Shown: positions 8,649-16,567, numbered from the stretch's first letter. The stretch: 32,618 nucleotides of DNA from CAYWBI01 sp964456445 (GCA_964456445.1 CAYWBI010000021.1:1-32618); one strand, 5' to 3'. Notes: generated by a model not told the origin, from the sequence alone. Numbers and translations are program-made.

Positions 8649-9089
8649 ATGAAAGTAATCATCAACAAAGAATTTGACGGGAACCAATATATTGGTTCTT
8701 GTGAAAACCTGCCGGGCTGTTATACCCAGGCCACTTCTCCGGAAGAATTGATGAAAAAACTTCACCGGGCCATTGAACTATACAGAAAAAGTTATTCAAA
8801 ACGCAATCAGGAGCTTCCCGGCACATTCGATAAACCAGTGATAGACAAGCGGATTCGCTTTCATACAATTTCAAGTGCCCAACTTAGCCAGGTATTAACC
8901 CGCTATAATTATCATCTGGAATTTAAAGATAGTCAATCACTTTTGTTTCTCAATTCCCATTTTCCGTTTAACCGGATACATATACCAAATTCACCCGCAC
9001 TTTCTTACTTGATTATCTCTAAATTGTTTGGCAGGGAAAATGTGATTTATATTAATCAGGAAAGCATCCGCGTCCATACATCTGCTTAA
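8649..9089 (+). CDS. HicB-like antitoxin domain fused to a degenerate HicA-like domain
   Basis: Residues 1-50 match the HicB/UPF0150 partial RNase H fold: FDGNQYIGSCENLPGCYTQA, then SPEELMKKLHRAIELY. After a linker, residues 73-128 follow the HicA/YcfA pattern: a helix SSAQLSQVLTRYNYHLE, a strand, a strand ending RIHIPNS, and a last helix LSYLIISKLFG that resembles the usual TLRSILKQAG. In active HicA toxins a G-S-H-H type motif gives the catalytic His. Here the equivalent stretch is D94-S-Q-S, so RNase activity is not expected. HicA and HicB are normally separate genes, HicA first. The C-terminal assignment is pattern matching and less sure than the N-terminal one. No Shine-Dalgarno site is visible. 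The 3' end overlaps lptB tail to tail by 4 bases. Confidence 0.65.
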   Translation: MKVIINKEFDGNQYIGSCENLPGCYTQATSPEELMKKLHRAIELYRKSYSKRNQELPGTFDKPVIDKRIRFHTISSAQLSQVLTRYNYHLEFKDSQSLLFLNSHFPFNRIHIPNSPALSYLIISKLFGRENVIYINQESIRVHTSA

Positions 9090-9826
9090 CGCTTTAATGT
9101 AAAATTTTGTCCCAGATAAAGTTTACGGACTTTCTCATCCTGAGCTAATACATCGGCAGTTCCCGCCTTTAAGATACGGCCTTCGAACAAAAGATATGCG
9201 CGATCGGTTATCGAAAGTGTTTCATGAACATTATGATCGGTTATTAAAACACCTATCCCCCGTTCTTTCAATCCATGTACAATGCTCTGGATATCTTCCA
9301 CAGCTATTGGGTCCACACCGGCAAAGGGTTCATCCAGTAAAATAAACTTTGGATCGGTTACAAGCGTACGGGCTATTTCCGTTCTGCGACGTTCCCCGCC
9401 GGAAAGATGATACCCCAGGCTATTGGCGATATGCGTTATATTAAGTTCACTGAGATACCGGTCGCATTTTTGTAATCGTTCCTTTTTGGGGACATTCAAC
9501 ATTTCCATTATAGACAACAGGTTTTCACGTACGGTCAGTTTACGAAAAACCGATGCTTCTTGAGGAAGATATGCAATGCCATGACGGGCACGTTTATACA
9601 TTGGTAAATGGGTAATATCTTTATTGGATAAATATACGCTGCCCTTACGCGGCTTGATCATGCCCGTAATCATGTAAAAAGTGGTGGTTTTACCTGCCCC
9701 ATTCGGGCCTAACAAACCAACGATTTCCCCTTGTTTTACATCGAGGGAAACACCGTCAACTACAGGGCGCTTGTTATAAATTTTAACCAGATCCCTTCCG
9801 GATAATATTTCCTGCGAATCCGTCAC
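9086..9826 (-). CDS. lptB: LPS export ABC transporter ATPase LptB
   Basis: LptB is the cytoplasmic ATPase of the LptB2FG complex that pulls LPS from the inner membrane into the Lpt bridge. The 246 residues are full length. Walker A GPNGAGKT lies at 40-47. The LSGGERRR signature, Walker B FILLDEPFAGVDP and the H-loop ITDHNV follow. The family-typical GLLGPNGAGKTTTFYMITG and YLPQEASVFRKL segments identify LptB among ABC ATPases. It starts with GTG, overlapping the preceding stop as GTGA, and AAGGAG stands about 8 bases upstream. It is the last gene of the Kdo/Lpt block. LptF and LptG are not in the window. Confidence 0.96.
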   Translation of the reverse strand: MTDSQEILSGRDLVKIYNKRPVVDGVSLDVKQGEIVGLLGPNGAGKTTTFYMITGMIKPRKGSVYLSNKDITHLPMYKRARHGIAYLPQEASVFRKLTVRENLLSIMEMLNVPKKERLQKCDRYLSELNITHIANSLGYHLSGGERRRTEIARTLVTDPKFILLDEPFAGVDPIAVEDIQSIVHGLKERGIGVLITDHNVHETLSITDRAYLLFEGRILKAGTADVLAQDEKVRKLYLGQNFTLKR

Positions 9827-10896
9827 TTTTTTTCTCCTTTATAGCCTTCCGGGTAAAAAGTCCCCTGTGCGCCGCCAACAATCTCAATCGAATCCGGTTT
9901 CCCATTTTTAAAATACACAAAAATGCTATCGGACGTAGAATAATTACTGCCTTGCTGCCCGCCCTCTTTATCCAGGTAATAAATACTCGATGCATTGTTC
10001 CTGGATATTATTGAATCCGCTTTGCCATAAGTCAAAAAGAATTCAATTATCTTTCCCTGAAGTACATTATATGTCTTTTTTATTGAATCGACAAGTGAAA
10101 CTGCCCTGGCATCGGTTTGAATATAAATATGTTTTATTCTGGATGAATCAAAATCGGCCAGGATTCTCTGCCCCTGCAAGGTGCTTTTTTCTACCCATGC
10201 CATTGGATGGCCCTTTAGATCGGCCTGTTCCTTTTGCGTAAGATACGTGGCGCTGTCGGAAAGGGACCGAAAGCTGCCCTGTTTTATAACAACGCTGTCA
10301 ATAGCTACGGCCCGTGCGTCAGCCCCACCAAAATAACGGATATTTTCCGCAGTAACCGTCAACGGGTCTGAATCAGCAGAATCCTGTTTAAAAAAGCGGG
10401 CATTCCCCCAACATTCAAAATTTTTGGACAGCTTATCATAGCGTGCCTGATTTCCACGTATGATGGCATTTTGGACTTTATCTTTCAGATAAACATTTCC
10501 CTTCGCTGTACCACTCGAATTCGCAAGCAACAAAGTTAATTTATCCGCAAACAGAGAATCTTTTTTTCCACTTATCCGCACATTTTCCTTACAAATAGCC
10601 TTATCCAATCCGGGATAATAGCTGATTTGTTTTGCCCGAAGCAAACGCTGTCCATTGTCCAGGATAACATTACCCGATAAATGTAACATGTTGATCTTCT
10701 CATAAAAAACCGCGCTATCGCAATACATGTGTACGGTATCGTTTACAACATGGACACTGCCTTTTAATATGCGGAGTTGTTCGCCGTTTATATTCCGTCC
10801 CTGATTGAGATCGGCATGGATAATTTGGATGCGCGAGGAATAAAAGGCTAAAAGGGACCATAAAAAGAACGGTAGTAGGATCAACTTTCGCCTCAT
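9823..10896 (-). CDS. LptA/OstA-like LPS transport protein, long form
   Basis: A 357-residue exported protein with an N-terminal hydrophobic signal or anchor (residues 4-19) and repeated OstA-type beta motifs. Examples are VHVVNDTVHMYCDSAVFYE, MLHLSGNVILDNGQRLLRAKQISYY and the FADKLTLLL...GTAKGNVYLKDK region. The alternating strand pattern matches the beta-jellyroll of LptA/LptD-N, which shields the LPS acyl chains across the periplasm. It is about twice the length of E. coli LptA, so it probably contains two or three jellyroll units. Its ATG directly abuts the lptC stop and its own stop overlaps the lptB start, which fixes the assignment by context. Whether it ends in the periplasm or partners LptD cannot be seen. 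Confidence 0.85.
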   Translation of the reverse strand: MRRKLILLPFFLWSLLAFYSSRIQIIHADLNQGRNINGEQLRILKGSVHVVNDTVHMYCDSAVFYEKINMLHLSGNVILDNGQRLLRAKQISYYPGLDKAICKENVRISGKKDSLFADKLTLLLANSSGTAKGNVYLKDKVQNAIIRGNQARYDKLSKNFECWGNARFFKQDSADSDPLTVTAENIRYFGGADARAVAIDSVVIKQGSFRSLSDSATYLTQKEQADLKGHPMAWVEKSTLQGQRILADFDSSRIKHIYIQTDARAVSLVDSIKKTYNVLQGKIIEFFLTYGKADSIISRNNASSIYYLDKEGGQQGSNYSTSDSIFVYFKNGKPDSIEIVGGAQGTFYPEGYKGEKK

Positions 10897-11430
10897 TCAG
10901 TTTTCCTTTAATTTTCGATGACTGTAACCGCGGGAATTGGTCAACTGGTAGTTCTCCAAATTCGGATCTGAAATAAAGGTATCTCCAAATAGTGTATCTG
11001 TTTTGGTCACAATTTTCACCGGAATTTCAGAAATGATTTTTTGTTTTTTATTGTCCCAACGCAGCGTATCGGAAAATAATACCGCGCCGGAATCGGAAGT
11101 TACAACCACATTGCCATAAGCAAGCATATCCTGGCGAATATCTTTTAGTTCTCCGCCCTTTGCCGTGAGTATCGAAGTATGTTGACCCTGGTCGTTAAAG
11201 AAATCGATTGTCAGCCCGTCACTGATCAGGGTTATTTTCATATCCCCAAATTTTCTTACATGTGCGGCTTGCATCACCGCAGTTTTACGGCCTTCATGGG
11301 TAATGGTCAAATGTGTGTTCCAGCTTTCCTGGTTAGGATATCGGGCCTTATCCACTTTTGTTTTTTCGGAGGGGGCGCTGTCACAACTTATCAAGAAAAG
11401 TAAAACTAAAAAAATCAGTACCGCTTTCAT
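10897..11430 (-). CDS. lptC: LptC-like LPS export protein, lipoprotein form
   Basis: LptC joins the inner-membrane LptB2FG complex to periplasmic LptA. The 177 residues show the LptC pattern: ITHEGRKTAVMQAAHVRKFGDMKITLISDGLTIDFF, then LTAKGGELKD, GNVVVTSDSGAVLFSDTLRWD and KKQKIISEIPVKIVTKTDTLFG. Instead of the transmembrane anchor of enterobacterial LptC, it has a lipobox LISC with Cys16. The following Asp17 would favour inner-membrane retention by the E. coli rule, which suits LptC, although that rule may not hold here. The ATG overlaps the kdsD stop (ATGA) and the stop abuts the OstA-like start. Confidence 0.88.
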   Translation of the reverse strand: MKAVLIFLVLLFLISCDSAPSEKTKVDKARYPNQESWNTHLTITHEGRKTAVMQAAHVRKFGDMKITLISDGLTIDFFNDQGQHTSILTAKGGELKDIRQDMLAYGNVVVTSDSGAVLFSDTLRWDNKKQKIISEIPVKIVTKTDTLFGDTFISDPNLENYQLTNSRGYSHRKLKEN

Positions 11431-12389
11431 GCCTTGATCCCTTCCAATAACAAATCGTGCAGATGGACCACGCCGATAAGCTTGTGTGATTTATCCAAGG
11501 CCGGAAGGGCAATTATTTTATTTTCTTCCATTTCCTGATAGGCAAGAATGGCCAATGCATCATACGCAATGGTCTTGGGGGTTTTGTTCATTACATCCAT
11601 AACAGGGATATCTAAAAAACGTTCCGTCGATTCTATAAGACGGTTTAAATCCCCGGTGGTGAGCACGCCCTTTAAAATCAAATTATGATCAACAACCGGA
11701 CATATCCCCCGTTTATGTGCCATTTCCAGCACGGCCTTTCGCATGGTGTCCTCTACAAAACAATATGGCAGGTCCTTATCCTTTTGCATAATATCGCTGA
11801 CCAGCATCAGCAGTTTCTTGCCAAGTGAACCACCCGGATGCAATAAGGCAAAATCATCCGCGGTAAATCCACGGGATTCCAGCAGGGCAATGGCAAGGGC
11901 GTCGCCCATTACCAGGGTAACGGTGGTACTAGCTGTTGGGGCAAGGTTATGCGGACATGCTTCTTCGGCAACACTGATATCCAAGGCTACCTGCGCATGA
12001 CGGCCCAGGGTAGAATCCTTTTCACCCGTCATTGCGATAATGGGTACCTTAAGCCGGTGTAAGGCAGGCATGATATGCAACAGTTCTTCGGTTTCTCCGC
12101 TCTTGGAAATAGCGATAACCACGTCATTACGCTGCACCATTCCCAAATCGCCATGCAGGCCTTCGGCCGGGTGTAAAAAATAGGATGTCGTGCCCGTACT
12201 GGCCAGTGTAGCGGCAATCTTTCGGCCAATTGCACCGGACTTTCCCATCCCGCTTATTATAACCCGCCCTTCGCTTTTCAGGATTAGTTGACAGGCTTTT
12301 TCAAAGTTTTCACCGATACGGTTTTCCATATCCCGTAAGGCGCCACGTTCGATACTTATTACTTTTTTTGCCGCTTCTATAAGATTCAT
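11427..12389 (-). CDS. kdsD: Arabinose-5-phosphate isomerase KdsD (KpsF/GutQ family)
   Basis: KdsD interconverts ribulose 5-phosphate and arabinose 5-phosphate, the first committed step towards Kdo. The 320 residues are the full family length. They comprise an N-terminal SIS domain (about 35-170), with SGMGKSGAIGRKIAATLAS, HPAEGLHGDLGMV and ISKSGETEELL, followed by HPGGSLGKKLL and two CBS domains (about 205-320). AAGGA stands a few bases before the ATG, which lies just after the stop of the upstream lipoprotein gene. The stop overlaps lptC. With kdsA and kdsC in the same block, its role in Kdo supply for LPS is well supported. Confidence 0.96.
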   Translation of the reverse strand: MNLIEAAKKVISIERGALRDMENRIGENFEKACQLILKSEGRVIISGMGKSGAIGRKIAATLASTGTTSYFLHPAEGLHGDLGMVQRNDVVIAISKSGETEELLHIMPALHRLKVPIIAMTGEKDSTLGRHAQVALDISVAEEACPHNLAPTASTTVTLVMGDALAIALLESRGFTADDFALLHPGGSLGKKLLMLVSDIMQKDKDLPYCFVEDTMRKAVLEMAHKRGICPVVDHNLILKGVLTTGDLNRLIESTERFLDIPVMDVMNKTPKTIAYDALAILAYQEMEENKIIALPALDKSHKLIGVVHLHDLLLEGIKA

Positions 12390-12390
12390 T

Positions 12391-13062
12391 TTATTCCTTT
12401 ATCCCCGGAAGGATACCTTCGACATTTATAAAGATGGAATCGGCACCAACATTGGTGGGTTGCCCAAACGCAGACGTCCAAACCTTTAGGTACACCTTAC
12501 CGACAACAGCCGTATCGATTTGTATTTTAAAGCTATAATTATTTGATGGCGTATAATCTTTTTCGATTTTTAACTCCCCGGCAAAATAGAAACGAATTGT
12601 GCTCAAGCCATTATCATGGGAGGCGTGGGCAACAACGGTCAGTGAGTCTGTTTGGACAAAATAGCTGCCTTCCTTTGGCTTGGAAATATTGACGACGGGC
12701 CTGCTTTGGCTTTGTACATTGATTTTTGTGGAGGCTTCCGAAGACTTTTTCTCATTTCGTACACTTACAGAGATATTGTAGGTCCCGCCGCTGACCGGGG
12801 CAACCCAATATACCGTGTCCAAATCCGCCGGTTGTAGAAACTGACCGCCATCGGGCGCCGACCAGGTATAAGTTAAAGACCCGCTCTCAGGATTCTCAGC
12901 ATCCACCACAATACGTATTGTATCCCCGCTGACCACATTTTTAAATTCAGGCTCAAGGTTGTTTATAACCGGTTCCTGATAATCCACAGAATCTATAAAG
13001 TTACCCACAGCGTCACAAGCAATAAGCGTCAATAATAAAAGGAAGTAGAGATATCGCATCAT
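12391..13062 (-). CDS. Lipoprotein with Ig/PKD-like domains
   Basis: A 223-residue putative lipoprotein with a hydrophobic leader and lipobox LIAC (Cys16) followed by Asp. Two beta-sandwich-like units can be read. Residues about 30-115 have PKD/Ig character (SGSLTYTWSAPDGGQF, GGTYNISVSVRNEKKSS), and residues about 120-215 resemble a bacterial Ig domain (VNISKPKEGSYFVQTDSLTVVAHA). No catalytic motif is seen. The start overlaps the preceding stop by 4 bases, and the stop stands one base before the kdsD ATG, so it is tightly embedded in the Kdo/Lpt block. A structural or binding role at the envelope is inferred. I recognise no named family. Confidence 0.8.
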   Translation of the reverse strand: MMRYLYFLLLLTLIACDAVGNFIDSVDYQEPVINNLEPEFKNVVSGDTIRIVVDAENPESGSLTYTWSAPDGGQFLQPADLDTVYWVAPVSGGTYNISVSVRNEKKSSEASTKINVQSQSRPVVNISKPKEGSYFVQTDSLTVVAHASHDNGLSTIRFYFAGELKIEKDYTPSNNYSFKIQIDTAVVGKVYLKVWTSAFGQPTNVGADSIFINVEGILPGIKE

Positions 13063-13835
13063 AGCCCGACCCCCATGGCATAGACAAATGCCAGGTTTTT
13101 TTCATCGCGCAAAAGAAAGTAAATATTTTGCGCCTGGGACACGGCATTTAGACTGAAATCATTTTCCTTATATTGGCCCTGTTCGATAACGCCAATTTCG
13201 ATTGGCGTGGCAATCGATAAAACCTTTTGAGTAAGACCATCATTTCGGGTGAGTAAAAGCAGTAAAAGCAAGGATGGTGATTTCTTATTGCCGAGAGGGG
13301 CAATACGAACCGTACCACCAATGCTCTGATCATTTTGGGCAATATCTGTTTCCAGGACAAAGGCATTCTTTTGCAAAAGTTGGCGATTTATAATCGGTTG
13401 GGAACGGGAAATGACCGTATGCACGGAAGACGCGCCCTGGACCCGTTCGGCGGGGCCGTTAAAAAAAAGATCCGGTACGCCCTTAAATCGTCCCGGCCCC
13501 TCGCCGTAGTTAATGGTATAAGATTCATAATACGGTTCCACCAAAGGGACGACATCCGGATCGGAAAAGGATGCTGAATTCCGGTGATAAACCAGGGGGA
13601 CAAAGCGCTGACCAAAATCTTTCTTGAGTGAATCCAATGCAGCCAATGCAAAATCATTATAACCCGTAGGGCTATTGACCGCAGTGGTTACAAAAAGTTC
13701 CCCAACCACAACACTCTGCTGGCTGCTTGAAGAATTTTTTGGGTCCAGAATGTTGTCGCGGTCCAGATCCGCACAAGCAGAAAAAAACACAATGTTAAAA
13801 GTGAATATTAAAGCCAAATGTAAGATTTTTTTCAT
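13059..13835 (-). CDS. Thioredoxin-like (Omp28-related) lipoprotein without CXXC
   Basis: A 258-residue lipoprotein with signal and lipobox FSAC (Cys21). From residue 42 the text follows the Omp28/thioredoxin-like pattern: a strand VVVGELFVTT, a helix ALAALDSLKKDF, a strand RFVPLVYHRN, then VPDLFFNGPAERVQG, which resembles the cis-Pro-containing G-x-P-x-x-F-F-N-G block. The active-site position, normally CxxC at the start of the first helix, reads SPTG at 55-58, and Cys21 is the only Cys. Redox activity is therefore excluded and a binding role is likely. Residues near 188-197 hold a run of seven Leu, coded by a 9-bp tandem repeat. The gene overlaps the CsgG-like gene by 41 bases and the next lipoprotein by 4. 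The family assignment is a pattern judgement. Confidence 0.7.
   Translation of the reverse strand: MKKILHLALIFTFNIVFFSACADLDRDNILDPKNSSSSQQSVVVGELFVTTAVNSPTGYNDFALAALDSLKKDFGQRFVPLVYHRNSASFSDPDVVPLVEPYYESYTINYGEGPGRFKGVPDLFFNGPAERVQGASSVHTVISRSQPIINRQLLQKNAFVLETDIAQNDQSIGGTVRIAPLGNKKSPSLLLLLLLTRNDGLTQKVLSIATPIEIGVIEQGQYKENDFSLNAVSQAQNIYFLLRDEKNLAFVYAMGVGL
13252..13269. repeat. 9-bp tandem duplication inside the thioredoxin-like gene
   Basis: AGTAAAAGC is present twice head to tail. On the coding strand it adds to a run of seven leucines. Each unit is a whole number of codons, so copy-number change would alter length without a frameshift. Confidence 0.7.
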
Positions 13836-14646
13836 GGTCCCACTTTATCTTCGGTGATACCGTTATTTCTGATTTAAAACCCGCTGAAATGGTTTGTGAT
13901 TTTTTTTGACGGAACCAGGCGGTCAATGCACCCGTTGCAGCGCCCGCTGCTAATATAAACAATGAAGATGATAGTTTATTTGCGTTGTTTGCTTTTGTAT
14001 AATACCCGTCAAAATCTTGTAAACGTTCCGCATCATGATATTTTTTATAGTTATCCACATAAACGGACCGGCTGACAAATGCTCCCGCTCCCAAGACAAG
14101 GGTCGATACCGACCAATACCAGAAGGCATGCGATGGCACTATTTTTTCATTTATATAGACGCCTTGCTTGTTTAGGCGAAACAAAAGGTTATTGACAAGC
14201 ATTGCCGTCATAGGTTCTTTAAACGAACGGTCCGCGGCCAAAACCCTTTCGGTAACAACCTGCCCTGTTTTAACACGAACCATATCGGCTGTTATGACAA
14301 TATTCCCATCCTGGCTGTCAATAGTGCCCGTTAAAATAAAATCAGCAGCGCTTAACGGGGATAAAGCATTTGACCGGGCAGAATCGATAAGTCCGGTCAG
14401 GCCAAGCGCCTTTTCTTCCAGGACTTTGTTCAGTTTATCCCTTTGCAGCACCTGTATATCTTCTTCCGTGGAGAGATTAGACCGGATGATATCCGGTATG
14501 CTGCGTTGCCAGCCATCTAAAAACATCCTGTTCGATTTATTGTTAAACGGCCCCACAACGATGGTGGTTTGACCAAATCCAAACAGGGGCAAAACAATAA
14601 GGACAGCCATAAATAACCAGAGGAACCGACGGGCCATTTTTTTCAT
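13795..14646 (-). CDS. CsgG-family-like exported protein with two C-terminal membrane segments
   Basis: The 283-residue protein starts with a signal peptide ending near LFGFGQT. Residues 27-160 follow the CsgG/TolB-N fold: IVVGPFNNKSN, a helix IPDIIRSNLSTEEDIQVLQRDKL, then SAADFILTGTIDSQDGNIVITADMVRVKTGQVV. This fold is used in outer-membrane secretion channels and in TolB-like adaptors. Two hydrophobic stretches (about 172-192 and 216-235) flank a YKKYHDAERL...YYTKANNANK helix pair that resembles domains common in the CFB group. It lacks a lipobox, unlike true CsgG, so it is probably not the curli channel. It overlaps the next gene by 41 bases. It lies 74 bases after kdsC. Confidence 0.7.
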   Translation of the reverse strand: MKKMARRFLWLFMAVLIVLPLFGFGQTTIVVGPFNNKSNRMFLDGWQRSIPDIIRSNLSTEEDIQVLQRDKLNKVLEEKALGLTGLIDSARSNALSPLSAADFILTGTIDSQDGNIVITADMVRVKTGQVVTERVLAADRSFKEPMTAMLVNNLLFRLNKQGVYINEKIVPSHAFWYWSVSTLVLGAGAFVSRSVYVDNYKKYHDAERLQDFDGYYTKANNANKLSSSLFILAAGAATGALTAWFRQKKSQTISAGFKSEITVSPKIKWDHEKNLTFGFNIHF

Positions 14647-14720
14647 CTAAGAATCCTATTGGACTAAAAATATATAAACGATAACCTGACAAAAAAGTTT
14701 ACAATTTATTTTTCTGTAAT

Positions 14721-15236
14721 TTATTGCGATAGTTTTTCGATTAAGGGATACAATTTTCTTTGCGCCTTAAGAATTTTTTCTATGGTTTCGCGCACCGCGC
14801 CGTCGCCACCACGATGAATGGTTGTATAGTCACAGGCTGCTTTTACGCTATCCTGTGCATTGGCCACGGCCACACTAAAACCAACCCGTTTCAGGATGCA
14901 TAAATCCAATACATCGTCCCCGATGTAACAAACTTCGGCGTCGGAAAATCCCGATTGTTCACGGATATTTATATAATTTGGTAATTTATCAAAACTTCCC
15001 TGAGAGATGAAGTCATACTTTAGTTCCTCGGCACGGCGCTGAACCATGGGTGAACTGCGCCCGGTGATGATACCGGTTTTTACACCGGCCATACGGGCCA
15101 GGGTTATGCCCATACCATCCTGAATATCGAACTCCTTGAGTTCCTCTCCCGAGGAAGAATAGACAATTTTGCCTGTTGTGAGCACGCCGTCCACGTCCAT
15201 CAGGACCATCTTAATTTTTTCCAGTTTTAATTTCAT
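14721..15236 (-). CDS. kdsC: 3-deoxy-D-manno-octulosonate 8-phosphate phosphatase KdsC
   Basis: KdsC removes the phosphate from Kdo-8-phosphate. The 171 residues are typical of this small, cap-less HAD phosphatase. Motif I is MDVDGVLT with Asp14 and Asp16. Motif II is in IITGRSSPMV. Motif IV is CYIGDDVLDL. A C-terminal GGDGAVRE loop, conserved in KdsC, completes the neighbour's active site in the tetramer. AGGGA stands about 6 bases before the ATG. It is separated from kdsA by 263 bases and from the CsgG-like gene by 74. Confidence 0.96.
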   Translation of the reverse strand: MKLKLEKIKMVLMDVDGVLTTGKIVYSSSGEELKEFDIQDGMGITLARMAGVKTGIITGRSSPMVQRRAEELKYDFISQGSFDKLPNYINIREQSGFSDAEVCYIGDDVLDLCILKRVGFSVAVANAQDSVKAACDYTTIHRGGDGAVRETIEKILKAQRKLYPLIEKLSQ

Positions 15237-15372
15237 GGCGTCCCTGTTTGGTTTTCTGTTAAGTTTTTAAAAAGTACAGATGGTCTGGATACCAATTTTG
15301 CATTCAGCACATGAACCAAGAGCTGTTGATGTTCAGCTTGCAATCAAACAAATAAAAATACATCTATTCAAA

Positions 15373-15389
15373 ACAATCGTGTTGATTGT
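15373..15389 (-). terminator. Weak hairpin downstream of kdsA
   Basis: ACAATC (15373-15378) and GATTGT (15384-15389) form a 6-bp stem with a 5-base loop. On the minus strand it is followed by TTTTGAATAG. It lies about 110 bases after the kdsA stop, in the 263-base gap before kdsC. The stem is AT-rich, so it may only attenuate, or be chance. The rest of the gap shows nothing recognisable. Confidence 0.25.
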
Positions 15390-15499
15390 CTCTGAAACCG
15401 GTAATTTGATTAAGTATTATAATCTCTGGTAGCAAATCTTAATTTTAGATGAATATAACACTCAAATTTTATACTCCGACCATAATTTTTTTAAGTTCC

Positions 15500-16348
15500 T
15501 TACAATCCGTCTTCGTCCCTGCCCAAATGGGGTTTGATCACCGCATCTATCTCCTGCAACTGACACAGCAAATCTTCAAAACGGTTAAAGGGCAACATGC
15601 TGGCTGCGTCACACAGCGCATTGTCGCAATCCGGATGAGTTTCGATAAACACCGCATCCACCCCGGCGGCCACACCGGCCCTGCTAAGTCCAAAAATAAA
15701 CTCTTTTGCACCACCACGTTTATCACTGCTGCTTACTCCATACTTGCGGATGGAATGTGTGGGGTCGAGCACAACGGGATAACCTAAATCACGCATAATT
15801 TTAAGGTTGCGCATATCCAATACTAAATTATGATAACCAAACATGGTACCCCGGTCGGTGAGCAATATGTTTTGGTTGCCTTCACCCGAAATTTTGTTGA
15901 TAGCTGTCTGCATATCGCTTGCAGCCAAAAACTGTCCTTTTTTTACATTGACAGCCTTGCCGCTTTTGGCCACGGCCAGCAACAAGCTGGTTTGCATCGA
16001 AAGAAAAGCCGGAATTTGGATCACATCCAGCACGTCTGCGCAGGCAGGCACGTCATGCTGGTCATGAATATCGGAAAGGACGGGCATTCCAAATTCATCC
16101 TTTACCTTTTGCAGGATACGCAGGCCTTCCTGTATGCCTGGCCCCTGATACGAGTTGGCCGATGAACGGTTATCCTTTGAAAAGGAAGATTTAAATATAA
16201 CCGGCATAGACAATTTATCCGCTACCTTTTTAATATCTTCTGCAATCTTTAAAACGATATCTTCAGCTTCGATGACGCATGGCCCGGCGATAAGCGCTAA
16301 AGGCTGGCCGTTTCCGATAGTTATGTCATCTATTGTTACATTGTGCAT
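15500..16348 (-). CDS. kdsA: Kdo-8-phosphate synthase KdsA, metal-dependent class
   Basis: KdsA condenses arabinose 5-phosphate with phosphoenolpyruvate to give Kdo-8-phosphate. The 282 residues form the family TIM barrel with AGPCVIE, FKSSFSKDNRSS, PVLSDIHD, IQIPAFLSMQTSLL and NVKKGQFLA. The metal site is complete. Cys24 in GPC, His198 in DPTH, Glu236 in ETHP and Asp247 match the spacing of the metal-binding Aquifex enzyme. The E. coli-type enzyme has Asn in place of the Cys. This is therefore the class II, metal-dependent form. GGAGAG stands about 7 bases upstream of the ATG. It diverges from rsmE. Confidence 0.96.
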   Translation of the reverse strand: MHNVTIDDITIGNGQPLALIAGPCVIEAEDIVLKIAEDIKKVADKLSMPVIFKSSFSKDNRSSANSYQGPGIQEGLRILQKVKDEFGMPVLSDIHDQHDVPACADVLDVIQIPAFLSMQTSLLLAVAKSGKAVNVKKGQFLAASDMQTAINKISGEGNQNILLTDRGTMFGYHNLVLDMRNLKIMRDLGYPVVLDPTHSIRKYGVSSSDKRGGAKEFIFGLSRAGVAAGVDAVFIETHPDCDNALCDAASMLPFNRFEDLLCQLQEIDAVIKPHLGRDEDGL

Positions 16349-16433
16349 TACAACTCTCCAATTATTTTTTTTAAATATATAGCCGCGCTTCTCCGCAATA
16401 TCAGATTTTCATACGGCCGGTACAGATAACGAA

Positions 16434-16464
16434 ATTATACCGTTTACATTTTGTTACATTGTAA
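16434..16464 (-). promoter_or_regulatory. Candidate kdsA promoter with adjacent palindrome
   Basis: On the minus strand an exact TATAAT lies at 16439-16434, about 85 bases before the kdsA ATG. The -35 region is poor (TTACAA, 19 bases away), but it coincides with a palindrome TTACA-T-TGTAA at 16454-16464. Related words ATTGTAA-TTTAA occur near 16459 and again near 16535. An activator or repressor site is possible. This is a reading by eye only. Confidence 0.3.
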
Positions 16465-16567
16465 TTTTAAGCTCTAAATTTACATCTTTTATGGCATTCC
16501 CGCAAAAATAAGCCATTGCCCGAAATCTTGCTGTATTGTAACTTTAATTTTTTAAAATCTGGAGCTT

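Noticed and set aside
15449..15787. Plus-strand frame entering kdsA from the gap
   Set aside because: Most of it is antisense to conserved kdsA codons, and no protein pattern is visible.
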